Notes under the pieces: generated by a model
What the model was told of the DNA's origin: nothing
What the model saw: the letters and a program-made list of their open reading frames with translations, nothing else
Database searches by the model: none
Part shown: one piece after another, positions 36,757 to 51,147 of the stretch
Position numbering within the stretch: the stretch's first letter is position 1
Layout of the letters: each line of letters opens with the position of its first letter
Made by a program: the position numbers and the translations under genes
Assembly: GCF_022539315.1 (NCBI RefSeq)
Contig: NC_066313.1
Coordinates: 38,601,059-38,665,058, forward strand
Source of the DNA: Serinus canaria
Lineage: Eukaryota > Chordata > Aves > Passeriformes > Fringillidae
Reading direction: 5' to 3'
Length of the DNA: 64,000 bases

Positions 36757-39700
36757 CCACTGTCAGAACCTCAGATTTCTCTTCCCAGCTCAAGAGTAGA
36801 GCTAAGAGGTGGCTATTTAACCTCCAATTGAAAAAAAAAAAAAAAAAGGGAAAGTGAGAGCTGATGCTCAAACAACTGAAGACCAATGAGTTTCAGTAGA
36901 TACATCCACATCCAATAGTTCATTCAGAGCCCCATATTATTACATGCTACAACGAAATCAATCAATGAAATCAATTTAGATAAAGTGAGGGAAAAAAAAA
37001 AGAAAGAAGAGATTTAGTTTAGTGGGTTTATTTTAATTTGAGTTTTAAGTTTGCATTATCTTACACACTTACCTCTGCATATATCAAAATTATTAAATTT
37101 TATTGTCTGGAATGTAATTTCTGCTCGATAAAGTATTTGGAAATTCTTGTGTAAGTTTCTTAGGAAAATTTAATGGCAGAATGCTATTTGCAAATGCTGA
37201 AGTGTAGTAAATAATGCTGCAGGACTTGCATCAGAGAAAAAGTAGTTATAAGGATACAAAACTATTTTTTAAATGTTTGAGTAATAACTGATTGAAGCTC
37301 TTTTAGAAATTTGTGAGAAACTTGTTCACAAGAGCAATTTCAAGTTCAATGTGTATTTGTAGCCTAATTTCTATGTGGCATGGTACTCTTTCTTCCAATC
37401 CTGTTTTACCGCTCCTTCAATTCCCTGATCTTAAATAGTTGGTGCTCATGTTGAAATAATATTTGCATTATGCAGCATCTCAGATTTTGATATTGTTTGA
37501 ATTAATTCAAGTTTAATGATATCACTACACTGTAAGCTCATACTAACATACCACAAGCTTGTATCACTGAAAAGTTAAGTCAGATCCAAGGGCCACCTCT
37601 TCCAGTGCCTCATCACCTTTATGGGGAAATATTTCTTGTTAACAACTGGCCTGCATGTGTCTGGTTGATTTCAGTAAGACAGAAAGTAGAGCATCAGAGT
37701 AGATTTTTTAGGAAATGCCCTAACCTTTAAGTCATTAAAGTAGTTGGTGCTCTACCGTTTTACTGGGATCGAATGGCTTGAAGGATAATTTATAATGCCA
37801 AGGAAAAACAAAGCCATTTCTGGCTATGAGATACAGAGCTACACATAATGGCCTTCATTTTCCTTTTTGTTGCTGAAAACCACAAATGTTGATTCCAAAA
37901 TCTTAGAAACTTACCACTTTCACAAGAAAGAAAACCCCAAAAATTAAGTTCATGTAGTTGTTTGAATGCAATTCAAACAATTAGTTGTACCACTGTGGAA
38001 AATAGTTACATCTTTGAGACTTGAAAGCTGTTCTTCTAATTAAAAAGAGAAATTGCATGCAGCTCAAAATGGAGCAGGGACCATTAGCCAAGGCCTTTTT
38101 TTTTATATAACAAACAAATTGTGTACTCCAAGGTGCCTATGCAAAAACACCACAAAACCCGAAAAAGGAGAGCATGCTTATGATACTAGCTCCTAGTTCT
38201 CTCCCAGTTCCATGGCCAAAAGCCCCGTTGCTATGGTTATCATGTAATTCAGCACTGGTGATGCATTGCAAATATAAATGTTTATGTGCTGTATTATTTG
38301 CATATGTGTGCACAGTTAAAATAGGAAACACTCTGAGATATTATATCACGTCTTTGGATTTGAAAGAAAAAGAGATATAAAATGAACATTGCTCTGTATA
38401 CGTTTAGAGTTATAATACTTGGAATAGCCCACTCTATCACTGGTTATTTTTATGGAGCAAAATTGGAAGACCAGTTATGTGCAGTTAAAGGTCTGCTTGA
38501 AACTTTACCACAGCAAATACTTATGAAGATTTAAACTCAATAATTTTTTTTTCTTTGCACTTCCTATGATGTCTCATGCCCAAGGTCATGCAGCTTTATG
38601 CTATTTTTAGAAAGCAAGCAAAAAAACCAACAAAAGAAAACTATTGCATACTGTAAATGAAATTAGAAGTATATTTTTTCAATAAAAGCAAAACTTGATG
38701 CATAATTGAGAAAAGATTTCAGCTTGACTAGGTCTATCAGCCTTACTGCAAAACAACTGCATATTCTTGTATGTGGTTCCACAGCTTCTCTTTGGAGCAG
38801 TGTCCTAATAACTTTGGCTACAATGGCAGATGTATTATGTGCTTACCTTTGCCACATGTACAATCTCTATATTCCATTAGGTCACAAAACAAAATTGCTT
38901 TCCTTTATCTGTGGATTATTCATCCTTTCACAAGCCTAGCATCTCAGTGATATTTACAGCCTGGGCTGAAACCCAAAAGTGGTAGGGGAAAACATCTATG
39001 TCATTTATGGAACTCCTCACTGCAATTTTATTAAACCAATTGTCACTGACTTCTTTGCATCATTTTCTTTTCTCTTTTACTAAATCTGTTTTATTCCCTT
39101 TAATCTGTAGAGAAGGGTATTAATTAGATTTAATTTAAATGTCCTTTTCCAATGGATGATCAACAATGACTGACCAATGGTGTACAGAATAAGAAGTCAC
39201 CCATGCTGCAGACATATAATTCAATAGTTTCCTGAGGAGACAGCCTGCACACTGCCCATTCTATCACAGCACACTTTTGTCAACCTTTTAATTGACTTCA
39301 CCTACCAAGAAATTATTTTAATCACTTATGTTTCTGTCCTGCAAACCATGCTCCCTGGACACCTTATTTGGTATATATCATAATTTCCTAGAATTAATTT
39401 GTTAAGAGAAGATTTATTTAAACCCTTTAGACTTGAGAAATGCCCTTGTTTCTTGTGTTTATTCCAGAAGATGCAGAATTACAAAATAGCATTACAATAG
39501 CAGCATTTACTTCAAAATCATATCAATCTAAACAGTTTTAGGTACTATAAATGAAAGGTGAAAACTGAAGTGAGAAAAGAAATGAAAATGCAGGCTGTTA
39601 TACTTTCAGTTTCAAAAGTGCCCTTCATCATCCTGTAATAAACTTTTAAGTGTGTGACTGCTTTGCTCTGAAAGCATCACAGCTGTGTGAAGAATGTTAC

Positions 39701-42700
39701 TATGTCAGTTAAGAATAGCTACACCTACAAGAGTGACTTGCACTAGAATATATTTGGATTTTTTCTTCACTATCTCAATATGCTCTCCTCAGAAAATATA
39801 TGCTTTAACGGTACCTGAAAACCATGTGTAAATGCCAAAAAAAGTAATTTTTTTGTATAACTGTTTGCATTTTATTAATGAATAATTTATTAATTTAAGA
39901 GTATCAGTCAGTGAATTTGAAATTAATGTGAATTTGTCAAACTCTACCAACAGTTTCAGCTGTTCTTTCCAGTTTCCTACATAAATGTTCAAACCATTTG
40001 CACATATCTACTTTAAAATTCTGCAAATCTAGCCCTTTCTTTACTTAAGAGGTTCAGGAAATTCATTAACTGAAATATATATTTTTTCATATAAAAATGT
40101 TGAAAAAAATTATGTTTTCAGTCAACGTAGAAGTCCGGAAAATGAAATTGTTTGAGTTTTAGCTGTGGTGATACTTTTTGTTTAGTGAAATATTCGGCTT
40201 ATATAAGTGGTGCAAAATGCTGAGAACTTTGGCTCTAGTCTAAAAAGGCATTTCATCTTAAAGTATCTGCATAATCCTTTTGAAGCTGGTGGGATGATGT
40301 ACATCCTTAAAATTCAGCACATGCTTAAACTCTTTGTTGTTGTTAAACATAAGGCTTCCTGAAGCAAGATTCGAAACAATCTGTGTGGATTTGTTGCCAG
40401 TGTCATCGTGACAGACAAATAATGGGTTTAATTAAGCCTTCTGCCATTCATTTCTTGATTCTTTCTTCTTAAAGTGAATAAATACCTTAGAATGATAAAC
40501 TTTAGGAATAAAAAAATAGCAGAACTCATTTTAAGCAGCATTTCTCAAAACTTTCCTGTTGGAAATTACATATCTTTATTCTCTGTTGTGGCTATGGTGA
40601 ATCTTCAATGAAATTTTGCCTCCAACGTCATTTTTCATAGTGACAATCGATTTCAGAATCCAAGTCTGAAAACAAGTATGGTGAAATCAGTAAAATAAGC
40701 AGGTCATGTTAAATGGTAAAGACAGCACCCACTCTTTCTGAAAGAATGGCAAAACCAATGAATTTTGTGTCGTTCAAATTTCCAAACAAATCATTGAGTA
40801 TTGCCAAACAGTAAACCCTCTGGGAGTTCAGCTGTATTCAGGAGTGGTGTCCAGCGAAAGGTTTGTCAAAAAAAAAGCAACTTGTTTCCTGGAGCTCCCC
40901 ACTCACAGCATGCCTTTGGAAATGGTCTCCTGACCCTATCAACAGCAGCCTGTCTGTAATAGTGTGGGATCAGCTCGGATAGACTTCTCTATGTTTCTCT
41001 CCCTTCCATTCTGCTTTTGAAACTGTCTGAAAATTGCAGTCAATTTCCATTTTTCCATTTCTACATCAGCATTTCAAGACCTTGCCTCTCCATTAGAACA
41101 CTTTGAAGAGCAAACCCAATCCTTTCCTATCTACAAAAGCAGGTGCTTTCTTTCACAAAGACAGGAGGAGAGTGGAAAAATTCTTTCATCTTCTCATCTT
41201 TGTTGTCTCAAAACAGTATCCTGTCAGTTCTAAAAGGGGCTCTTTGTGCTAGTAAAGTAAGCATTCCCTAGCACTGAGAGCAAATCATAGGTAAAGGTCC
41301 ACATCCATAATTCTAAATTGATTTACCTTCCAAGACACCAAGTACTTCTAAATTCCCTTTTGAAAATGCCCCCTAGTCAATTCTACTAACACCCAAACTG
41401 TGACAAGAATTGTCTTGGAGAAGGCTGTGGTCCCACCAAAGAATCCCAGGTACTCTTCCAACACAGTGACACTATCTGTGATGATAATCCAGTGCAGGAG
41501 ATTATTCCTTTATACCTTTCACTATATTAGTATAGACAAAATTTTTGTCTGAAAGGCAAAAATATAAGACTTTCCTTTTTCTCCCAAAATAAGTTGTTTC
41601 CTCTTTGCCCTTAGAAACAACTCACTCATTCCTTAACTTCATTCTCTTGAGTTTTCTGTAGTGAAATCATATATCACCTCAGCCTGAGAGGGACATTTTG
41701 ACAACACAGAGAAACAAAACTCAGGAAGATCTAATACAGCAAAACTTTTATTCTTAATTAAAATTAACATTTATTGATTTGCATGACAGCACTAGAATGA
41801 AGGCAGTGTGAAAAGTTGAGGTCAGACCCCTGATTAGGGATCATACATCAATACAGAGCAGATTTGGTACTTACTAGGATAAATTACTAGCTTCAGAAAG
41901 GGGTATCAGCTCTGGATGTACCCCATTGAGCAACATTTATTGTCTCATTCCATTTGAATTGCACATAGGGATAACGTCAGTCTCATTGATCCTCATATCC
42001 ATCAAACACCAAAAAAGTTATGATTATTTCCAGCTATTTAAGTAGAAATGAGATTTATTAATCTTGTCAAGTTCATTTATTGTTACATAAGTTTTGAAGC
42101 CAAAAAAGTATTCTGAAGTGTAAGTTCTGCTTAGTCTTTTACTCTGAAAATGCACTTCACACAATACATTTTATATTTCTTGTTCTTTGGAAGAATTAAT
42201 AGAAGTCAGTCATGAAGAGAGACACAGTTTGAAATGTAATTACTGCAATCATTTAAAGATGCATAGTACATCTACTGACTTCTCATTTCAGCACTGTGCA
42301 TTTCTCTGCAGGACTGGGAGGCTGGTGTTTAACCTGCCCATAACCTATCTCACCTATCCTTCACAATATAATCTATCATACTAATGAATCATTACACTTG
42401 GCATTTAAATATAGATGACAGTAATTAACAGCGGCATTACTAAACAGGAGAAATTTTAAAAGGATGAAGGAGAATTTTGTGCCAAGACCAGACAATACTT
42501 TGTAAATTTCCCTCACAATTTCTAGCTCAGACTGACTTTTGCAAATTACTGTGTCACCTCTCTACTTAGACCCTTCCATGTGTGGCACATAGTGGTGACC
42601 ACTATTGTAAATTCTTTCAAATGAAAAGTTTTACTTGAAATTTCTTGCATGGTATTTGTAGTGCTACCATGACATTCCTGCTCCCATTTTTCTCCCTCCT

Positions 42701-45700
42701 TTATCCCGACACAGATGTATTACGGCTTTTCTGAGAAACAAATCAGGCTGCTGGTCTCATTGAAAAGTAAAGTGGTCTGACTGGTTATTCTTCTGTTTAA
42801 AAGTTCAGGGGCACAGGGACTTGTGATAGTACAAAGGAAAGAGCAGCTCATGACTGGGAGGGAAGAAGAGAGAAGTGGACAGGGCATTTAAGCTGATTTA
42901 GGAAATGTACTCTCTAAAAGCAGTGGAGTCACTTTTGATGATACTTTGGAACCCAGGGAGGAAAACTTCTAGGAAAAAGTATATTAGTATTCTGTCTGAG
43001 TTAATAACACTGAAGAAGTGTTAGTAGTGTTATAAGTGTTATTATGAATAGAAACCTACAATGAATAAAGGAGATTGATCATCAAAGAAAACATATGTAA
43101 GGTTGTGAAACACATGGATAAAATGAGAATTAGAAGTCAAGTTGTGTTAGCCTGGCAAAGGAAATGAAAAAGAATACAAATAAATCCTTTACTTAGATTA
43201 CTAAAAATCAAAAATAAAAGACAGTGGGATAGAATTAAAGTTTATCTACATACGACCCCAACTTCAGTGGTCACCTTTGTTCAGTTTTCTATAAGGACAA
43301 AGCAGCTTACACATCTGTTTCCACATGAAGCATGAGGTACCAGTAACAGAAAGTTTCATTTAGTTTGGGAATGGGAGAAGACAAGAATGTAAGAGTAAAT
43401 CCAGACTTAAACTAGTCCCAACATCCATCAGTTCCATTCATGAAATTTAGTACTTCAGTGACTAAACTTCACAACAATGTGCAATTGCAAGACCAATTTG
43501 TCTTTTGTCCCTCTTGGTATTTTCACTAGTGTTCACAGTAGAACTCTTAATTAAATGACCTATAGCTGCCAAGATGGGAAGTTTAGTCAACATGGAAGTT
43601 GTATTCTCAACTGAATAAATATATATTTTATTTATAGCCTTTTGCATTCAAAATTGTGAACATGGCAATATAAATGTTGATTTGTTTGTCATTTCTTGTA
43701 ATTATTTTGAAAAAAAAAATAATTTCCAAAAATAAATACTGACCAGTGATGATGATAACATCAAAAGACTTTGCAGATAACCCCCATATGATGATAGTGT
43801 CAAGTTTTGTAACATTATAGTTTTAAATCCTGTGAGATTGGGTAGTTTTTTTCATTCTGCCATCAGCATCTAGCAGTTTATAATTTCTTCTACTCTGGTT
43901 TTAAATGTCACATATTAGAAATTGTTTTCATAAGACATGGTATATATATATCTATAAAGAAGCAAATTCTTTCTATAAAATGTACTGTAATCTGTCTCCA
44001 TATACAAACACATACACACAAAGCTAAAAAAATAATTCCCCCAAACAAACCTTTTAATTAGGTTTCAGCCCTATATCTCATCAAGCATGGAAACATGTAA
44101 AAATGTCCTCAGGATTCTATAAATATGTAAATCCTGAGCCCACCCACATACCTACCACACTAATTAAAACAAAATGCATTATATCAGAAATTTATATACT
44201 GTGTGTCTAGCTACACATTAAATCTTAAAGTAAATTTTATTAGAGTTGCAAGGTCAAATATCCAAACTATAGGATGAGGGATTCATCATTGTCTATACAG
44301 TCTGAATTTTGTCTTGAATGCTGGAGTCCTGAAATATAGAATTGTCACACAACACACATTTGGTTTTTTCTGGTTTTTTTTCTTTTTTTCCTTTTTTTTT
44401 TTTTTTCTTTTTATTTTATATTAGAGACACTAGACTCTTTCAGGTCACAGAAGAATTACTGTGCACTTACTGAACAGTGTTTTATTTTCTATTGTTCAGT
44501 GCACAGCCCCCTGCCTTCATTAATTCAGACTATTCAAAAGCTACTCTGAGGACAAAATTAATTTCCTCAAAAGCCTTTTATGGTGCTCATCATTACAGCA
44601 TCTAAGTGCTTCATGAACATTAATACATTTATTTTTACAGTGTTCCTGTGAACTGAGCAGATATTATTATCTCCTTTTTAGAAATAGAAGACTAAGACAT
44701 GAGAGATTAATGTAAAATATCCAGTAATTTGGGGAGCTGTACATGAGCTCAACACAAGCTGCTTTTCCCAAATGCTTAGAGGAGCCAGAACTGATCACTC
44801 TCCTATTCATCACTCTGACCAATCTTTTTCTCAGCCTTTGTATCTGTCATATCTCAGCCCTGCATCTGGTTTCTGATCTCATTCCTATTATTGATAAGGA
44901 TACTGATTCCACTACCACTCTCCTTATTTACTGAAAGCATCTGTTTGATCAAAAAGGATAGCAGCATCTTTCTAGCTCTATTTTAGTCTCCATGTACATA
45001 TTTTGCTTAATTGCCTGCAATTCCTCTCTCTCACGTTTCCCATTTCCAGTCTCCCAAGCTCTCCTTCCTTGTCCTTATTCAATACCTTCTATAACATGCT
45101 TTTTCTTTCCACAACCTGCTGCATCCTCAACAGACTGAATGGACACTTAGTTACATTTTAACTAGAACTGGGAGTAACTAAAATAGAAACTTCCAATGAA
45201 GAGATTTTGCCACCTTAACTACTGTACTTGCTATCTGTGGTGTTTATAATAAAGCATCGATTTCCTGGCAGTATGAATATCCATTGACAGAATGGATTTT
45301 TTTTTAATTAGAATTTTTTATATATCTTCAGGCTAAATAACTTAAATTGCCCTTCCATTAGCCGTCATAAGTGGGCCAAATATTTGAATGGCAATCTTAC
45401 AATACATTCAGTAAGACCTTCTACAGATAATTCAGTGTTTTCTCTTCTAAATTAATAAATTATTACTATAGATGACACTATAATGAAACAGGTGCCCCTT
45501 GGATAAATTTCTGCCTGGAATGACACTTCTACCTAATTACTTTCCATTTATAAACATTTCATTTTTTACTATGAGATTTCAACCATCTTCACTCATTAAC
45601 AGAGATTAACTCAGTGTTTTGGTGAGTGACTGCAGGACTGTCATTTTAAGTCAGCCTTTTTTCAGTCATCTTCCCAATTCCATTTTTTTCCCGTCCTTGC

Positions 45701-47549
45701 CGCCTTTATGGCTCACAAATGAAATTAAAGTGTGAGAAATAGAGAAAATCTTAGTGTATGATCATTACTAGCCATGATGTGCCACAAATGTGAGAAAGAA
45801 CACTTTTAAAATTTTTCTTAGTTTCAGAGCTGGTTATATAAGGTCTGGTAACGTGTAATGCTCTGATATTGGAAAGTAGAACAGCCATTAATTTTTGATT
45901 AAATCTTAAAGCTGGCATTACCTCATTAAAATCAGATCTGCTAAAAAAAGTGAAATAGATAAAATGTGTCAGTGAATGTAAAATTTGAGCAGAAATATTG
46001 GCAAGAAAATCATAGCTAGCAGAATGAAAGAAAGTATTTTCAATTCAAGATTGCCTTGTGTCAATCTCAATAGAAAAAACAATCTTTTAAGTACTTTATC
46101 CTGCCAAACAGTTGCCAGTAGTTCACTCTAAGTCACTGGTGTAGCATTCAAGATAAAGATCTTTGCTGTACATTTTGGTCAAAGTTCTCTAAATATACAG
46201 AGTTTTGTACTATGCAAAAGAAGGATGTTTAAATACTGGGATACTAGTTCCACAGGAGATATAGGCATTTCTGTTTTTCTAAAATTAACCCCTTTTTTTT
46301 ATTTCTGTCATAGTAAGATTCCAAAGCAGTATATTTTGGAGTCAGTGAAATAAGGTTTTTCAATAAAATCAATTCTTTTTATACATTGGTAAAGAGTATT
46401 CTATTATATGGAAATAAAGTAGTTTTTACAGCAGTTTGAATACTTCAAGTTTGACTTTGTACCATGTTATACTGGAAATATAAGAAATTCATATCTATAT
46501 GTTATGTGTACATAGACATGGCAAAACTTTACCCAGTATTGTCAAAACTAAAAGCCTAAATAACCATTTTTATGTGTAAGAATGGCAAAATATACTGAGA
46601 CAGAAATGCCATTATAATGATCTTAGGTTTTTTCTGGAAAGTGTGACACTAAGTCTCTAAATTCAGTTCTAGTTATTCAATTGTTGGAGTGAAGTTATAC
46701 GAAGGTAATCTAATAAGGAAGGAAAGGCTGCATATGAAGTCATAGTGAAACTGACACTGTTCATCTAAACTCCCTCCCTCTCTTCCTCCCAGCTCTTCCA
46801 TACAGCTTGTCCTTTAATAGATCCACAGCCTATAAACCTTCCTTGTTCACTTCACCTACCTGATGAGAAAGGTGTGCACATTGGAAAGTGGAACAGCCAT
46901 TCCACTTATCACACAGACCTACAGTGAAACTTGCAGCTCAGAAGCTTACCTTTATTTCTTGTTATTGTGGATACACTCCTAAATCTGTGACCATAATACA
47001 TATCCAAATCTTTCCTGGGGGTAAAGATTTACATAAAATAATGTAGAGTAAAAAATACTAGAAACAGAAGAGAATACTAGAAACTTAAAATAAAAACTAT
47101 CAAAATACAACACCTGTGGATTCTCTGACTGTTTTAAATGAACTTTTTATGAGACCAAAGACATGAAAAGAAACATGCTTTACAAAGATCATTTAAGAAA
47201 GAGAGTAAACTACCATATAAAATATTCCCACATTATTTGAGAGCAAATTAAACAGAGTATCTTTTGGAGACATAGATGTAAATTATATATAAAATTTGCT
47301 GAGCCTTGAAGGAAAAGAAATAGAATTCAAATGTTTACTTTCACAGTATCACAGGTACCTTATTAAATTTAAATAAAACATTTTCTCAGATAAATTTAAA
47401 TAAATCATGTGAGTTGGACTCTGTGATCCTTTTGGTTAGGTTCTGACTTGAAATGGTCTATGATTAATTGAATAGATGTAAAAAACACTGAATTGAATTA
47501 ATGAGCATTTTGAAATTAGAGTATTTTAGGGACTTGTTATAGTCATATC
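36757..47549 (+). other. CNTN5 downstream intron, middle part
   Basis: About 10.8 kb without a recognised exon or well-supported transposon. It contains a 17-base poly-A run (36831-36847) and a long T-rich tract (44361-44419). A faint CR1-like patch around 37580-37680 was not strong enough to call. Confidence 0.5.
44361..44419 (+). repeat. T-rich low-complexity tract
   Basis: Nearly continuous T with a few C and G interruptions, including a run of 15 or more T at 44392-44406. Confidence 0.85.
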
Positions 47550-47890
47550 ACAGAAACAAAGAATGGTTGGGTTTGAAGGGACCTGAGACATCACCTGCTT
47601 CCAACCCTTCTGCCGTTTTCAGGGACACCTTGCACTGGACAAGGTTTCTCAAAGCCCTGTCTGATCTGACCTGGAATACTTCCAGGGATGGGGCATCCAC
47701 AGTTTTCTCTGGGCAAGCTGTTACAGTGTTTAACATCCTCACAGTAATTCATTTCTTCCTAATATGTAATATAAACCTGCTCCTTTTCACAGTTTAAAGC
47801 CATTTCCCTTGTGCTTTCACTAGCCTTCCTGATAATGAGTCTCTTCCCATCTCTCCTGTAGGCCTCTTGGCATTCCTTTTCAAAGCAGTC
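47550..47890 (-). mobile_element. CR1 LINE 3' fragment, minus strand
   Basis: The + strand starts GGTTGGGTTTGAAGGGACCT and continues through CTTCCAGGGATGGGGCATCC, CTCTGGGCAAGCTGTTACAG and CCTCACAGTAATTCATTTCT, the complement of the CR1 ORF2 C-terminal coding and 3' region. The coding strand frame retains PSLEVFQVR-like residues of the ORF2 tail. About 340 bp remain. Confidence 0.9.
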
Positions 47891-47911
47891 ATATATTATC
47901 CTCTAAAGTAA

Positions 47912-48305
47912 CAGAGAATCACAGAATCATAGAATCACAGTTGGAAGGGACTCTCAAAAGTCATCAAGTCCAGCTCTGGGCTCTACGCAGGACTATCCTC
48001 TGGAGTCACACCCTGTGACTGAGAGCATTGTCCAAATACTTCTTGAACTCTGTCAGGCTGGTGCTGTGACCACTGCCCTGAGGTCCAGTACCCAACCACC
48101 CTCTGGGTGATACCCAACCCAAACCTCCCCTGAGTCAGATTCAGGCCATTCCCTCAGGTCCTGGCACTGCTCACCACAGAGCAGAGATCAGTGCCTGCCC
48201 CTCCTCTTCCCCTCACAAGGAAGCTGCAGACTGCAGTGAGGTCTCCCATCAGTGTCCTCTTCTCCAGGCTGAACAGACCAAATGGCCTCTTCATGCAGAA
48301 TAAAA
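47912..48305 (-). mobile_element. Second CR1 LINE 3' fragment, minus strand
   Basis: It begins at AGAATCACAGAATCATAGAA, the complement of the CR1 3'-terminal repeats, followed by GTTGGAAGGGACTCTCAAAA and a CR1 subfamily 3' UTR. Further in, the minus strand encodes RPFGLFSLEKRTLMGDLTAV and a VRGRGGAGTDLCSVV segment, which are CR1 ORF2 motifs. It differs from its neighbour at 47550-47890 in UTR sequence, so the two are separate insertions about 20 bp apart in the same orientation. Confidence 0.93.
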
Positions 48306-48547
48306 TGGTGATAGCCTCACCAGACAGAATTTTTTTGAGCACATCCGTTCTTTTAAGTATTACATTTGGACACATTTCAGTGCATAAAACTGTGTTTTTT
48401 ATCTTTCTGAGAGCAATACTATCTGAAAATAATAATTCCTGGCATCAGTTATTTTCTACATCTAATGGTTTGCAACTCTATCTAATAAGCTTGTTTTGCA
48501 GTTCTTTCACTTCCTACAAAAATATTTGAAGATCTGTAAAATATATA

Positions 48548-48613
48548 ATGGTCATCTAAACTCTATAAAATGTTTCATATAAACTCTATGTAATGTTCAT
48601 CTAAACTCTAAAT
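48548..48613 (+). repeat. Degenerate tandem repeat, period about 23
   Basis: Three successive units carry TCATCTAAACTCTA, TCATATAAACTCTA and TCATCTAAACTCTA with short variable linkers. Confidence 0.75.
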
Positions 48614-49556
48614 GGCTTTGGGTTTGTTTTTTTAGATAACCAAGCTTTTCAGATCAGTTACAAAGATTTCTTATCTTCAAACTTTATCAATTTAGAGCCT
48701 AGTACTCTGTGGCAGTGCATTGAAATCAAGACAGCATTCATCAGCCTACTTCAGTTAGGGCTGCCAAGTTTTAGTCCCTCTTTTTATTTTAATCTTATTG
48801 AGTATCCTGAATTATGATGAGTTTTCTAGGATATACTTATATTTTCTTGTTTATTCCTATCTCAGTAAATAAAAACCAGTCAAGGCAAGTGAATCAGTCA
48901 CTGATGCATAAAACCCAAACCAAATATTTTCTAAAAGCAAGAAAAACTGTGGCTTAGCAGCTGAAAAATCTGTAAATTATGTTTGCCATAGAGTTCCATG
49001 CTTTCAGTATTGATGGTCTTAAAATGCTTTCATCCACTTCAAGTGATCCTTTTTTCCAGATAGTAATTATGACTGATGCCTTTTATCAAGGACTGCAGAT
49101 ATGTCTGTTGTTGCTATGAAAATGCAAGTGAACTAGGTCACTGCTGCAATAGGCTGCAATGTGAGTCTTCATTTTGTAAATGTTTTAGATTCCAGAGGAT
49201 TTACTTCTGGGTTTGCTCAAATCTACCTTAATACTGAAATGAAATATTTATACTGAACTTAGTAAAATCAGGTGGTCATTTTGTTTGACAAATTGGGTCA
49301 CCTTTAGGGGAATTAACAGTTTATGAGCTGCAAACTCGTTTGGGGTTTTGACACACTGTTCATTGTGAGCACCATGATATTGGCACACATGGGCCAATAC
49401 TGTAGCAATGACTCAAAGCAGCTGCAAAGCACATTCTCCTCAGACAGCCAGGGTGAAATATCAGACTTTGGTCCCAAACTGAAAAAAAGAGATTTCTGTA
49501 GAACTCTAGAAGGGGAAAACAAACATTGTGAAAATCATTTTCCATCAGTAATGTGG

Positions 49557-49581
49557 CATTTGGAAAAAGCTTTTCCAAATG
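49557..49581. repeat. 11-bp-arm hairpin
   Basis: CATTTGGAAAA and TTTTCCAAATG flank a 3-base AGC centre. Confidence 0.85.
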
Positions 49582-50890
49582 TCTTCTCAATATGATTAAC
49601 TGTACATCCTTTTTTTTTTCATTTTAAGTAATTTGTTCATACAATGTCCTGGGAATGCCTTGGTAAATATAAATATGTGGACAGAGATCTAAGTGCAAGT
49701 AATTTATATATTAAAGACATTTTACTTTCTTCAGTGTTAGTAATTATTTTCTCTGTGCAAAGGAGACAGCTGAAATCAGTGACATTGATTTTCAAGATGG
49801 GAGCCAACAGGCAACATCTAGAAACCTTGTTCCCAAACTAAATCATTAGTAAGCCTCTCACATCTCTGTCTATTCTGCGCTACCTCATCAATGGAACATG
49901 CAATCTGGAATTTGTATCCATGGCTTGTTTTGCCATGAGAAGGGTCTTTGCTGATTTCATGTAATTTATCTGAGGTGCAAACACCAAGGCTGTGAAAGAT
50001 TAATGGGATATGATACTTAAAATTAAGTTGGAAGCAATTACAAAAAGGGTGGATTTTATATATTTTATTGACATTGCCTACAAGTAAAATACCTACAGGA
50101 GCAACTTTACATTCACGGTTTGTACCTGTCTGATAGAAAAAGTTGCAAAAAAGTATAAAAATCTTTTGTACTTAAGCTTAGGCATTTTGAAAAAGGGCTA
50201 TAATAAAAAGTTTACAAGTTTCAGTGTTTGAATTATAATGCCTGCAAAGATGATGTTTCTGCTTCAGCACTTTAAAATACTGCTTGAAATGGGAATGCAT
50301 TTATGCACTTAAGGTCTGATTTATAAAACTTCTATTTACTTTTATGCAGGTTCTTTGCATAATTTACCGGGTAAAAGTAGAACAGTTTTAGTTCTCATAA
50401 ATCATATTATTCTTTACTTTTTTCATGGAAACTCTTCTGGATGCTATGTCATCATTCTTATTTCAAGAATGTGCATTAAGACAAAAAGGGTTGAAGGTGT
50501 GGAAGAACTGTGGTAATCTCAGACTCCATAAGCAGATTGCACTGCAATTTTTCTTTTATTTAAAGAAAAATAGTGGAAACATTTTGCAACAACATACAGA
50601 AACCAGAGTTGCCTGGAGAAATGTAAGGCAGAAAAAAAAAAAAACACCTTGAAACAATGTGTTTGGTCTGATTTGGCACTTCTTGGATATTCACTCTGAA
50701 CTTTGCTAGATGATTTCTCCATTTCCTGAAGATGCATTGTTAAACAAAATAAATTTAAGTACTACTGTCCTTGTTTAGGGCAAATTTGGGAAAAAAGCCT
50801 CCAAAAGGGGGGCCCCTCCAGAAAGCAATCCCACACGGCCCCTCCCCGCAACCGGTTTGGGAAACATTCCTCGGAGAGAAGTGGAAAAAA

Positions 50891-50907
50891 CCTGTTTATT
50901 TAACAGG
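50891..50907 (-). promoter_or_regulatory. Poly(A)-signal hairpin in the LTR
   Basis: CCTGTT (50891-50896) and AACAGG (50902-50907) pair around TATTT. The complement places the AATAAA signal across the loop and stem edge. Retroviruses such as lentiviruses have comparable poly(A) hairpins in R; use here is inferred only. Confidence 0.6.
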
Positions 50908-51147
50908 CATGGCATCCCCAGCACACAAAATGAACAATAGCGGGTGACACCACTCTGAAAAAGATGACAAATTCAGAAAGTCTCTCCTGGGGGTGGTCCC
51001 CTCCAGCCCTGGGGCAGCTGGGTAACCACAGGGTGCAAACTCTCGGTGTTACCCAGGTCCCAGTCTAGAGAAGGCTTGAGTGGTTCCAAGAAAAGGAAAG
51101 GAAAAACAGTCCAGGAAAATTCAGACTGCTTAGCTAAACTAACTAAT

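Larger units (their letters stand above)
48306..50765 (+). other. Intron between CR1 pair and LTR
   Basis: Contains a degenerate three-unit tandem repeat (48548-48613) and an 11-bp-arm hairpin (49557-49581). No coding exon. Confidence 0.5.

Noticed and set aside
37580..37680. CR1-like phrase (CACCTCTTCCAGTGCCTCAT and a later ATATTTCTTGTTAACAA)
   Set aside because: Only two short resemblances and no terminal repeat or coding frame; below the level I would call.
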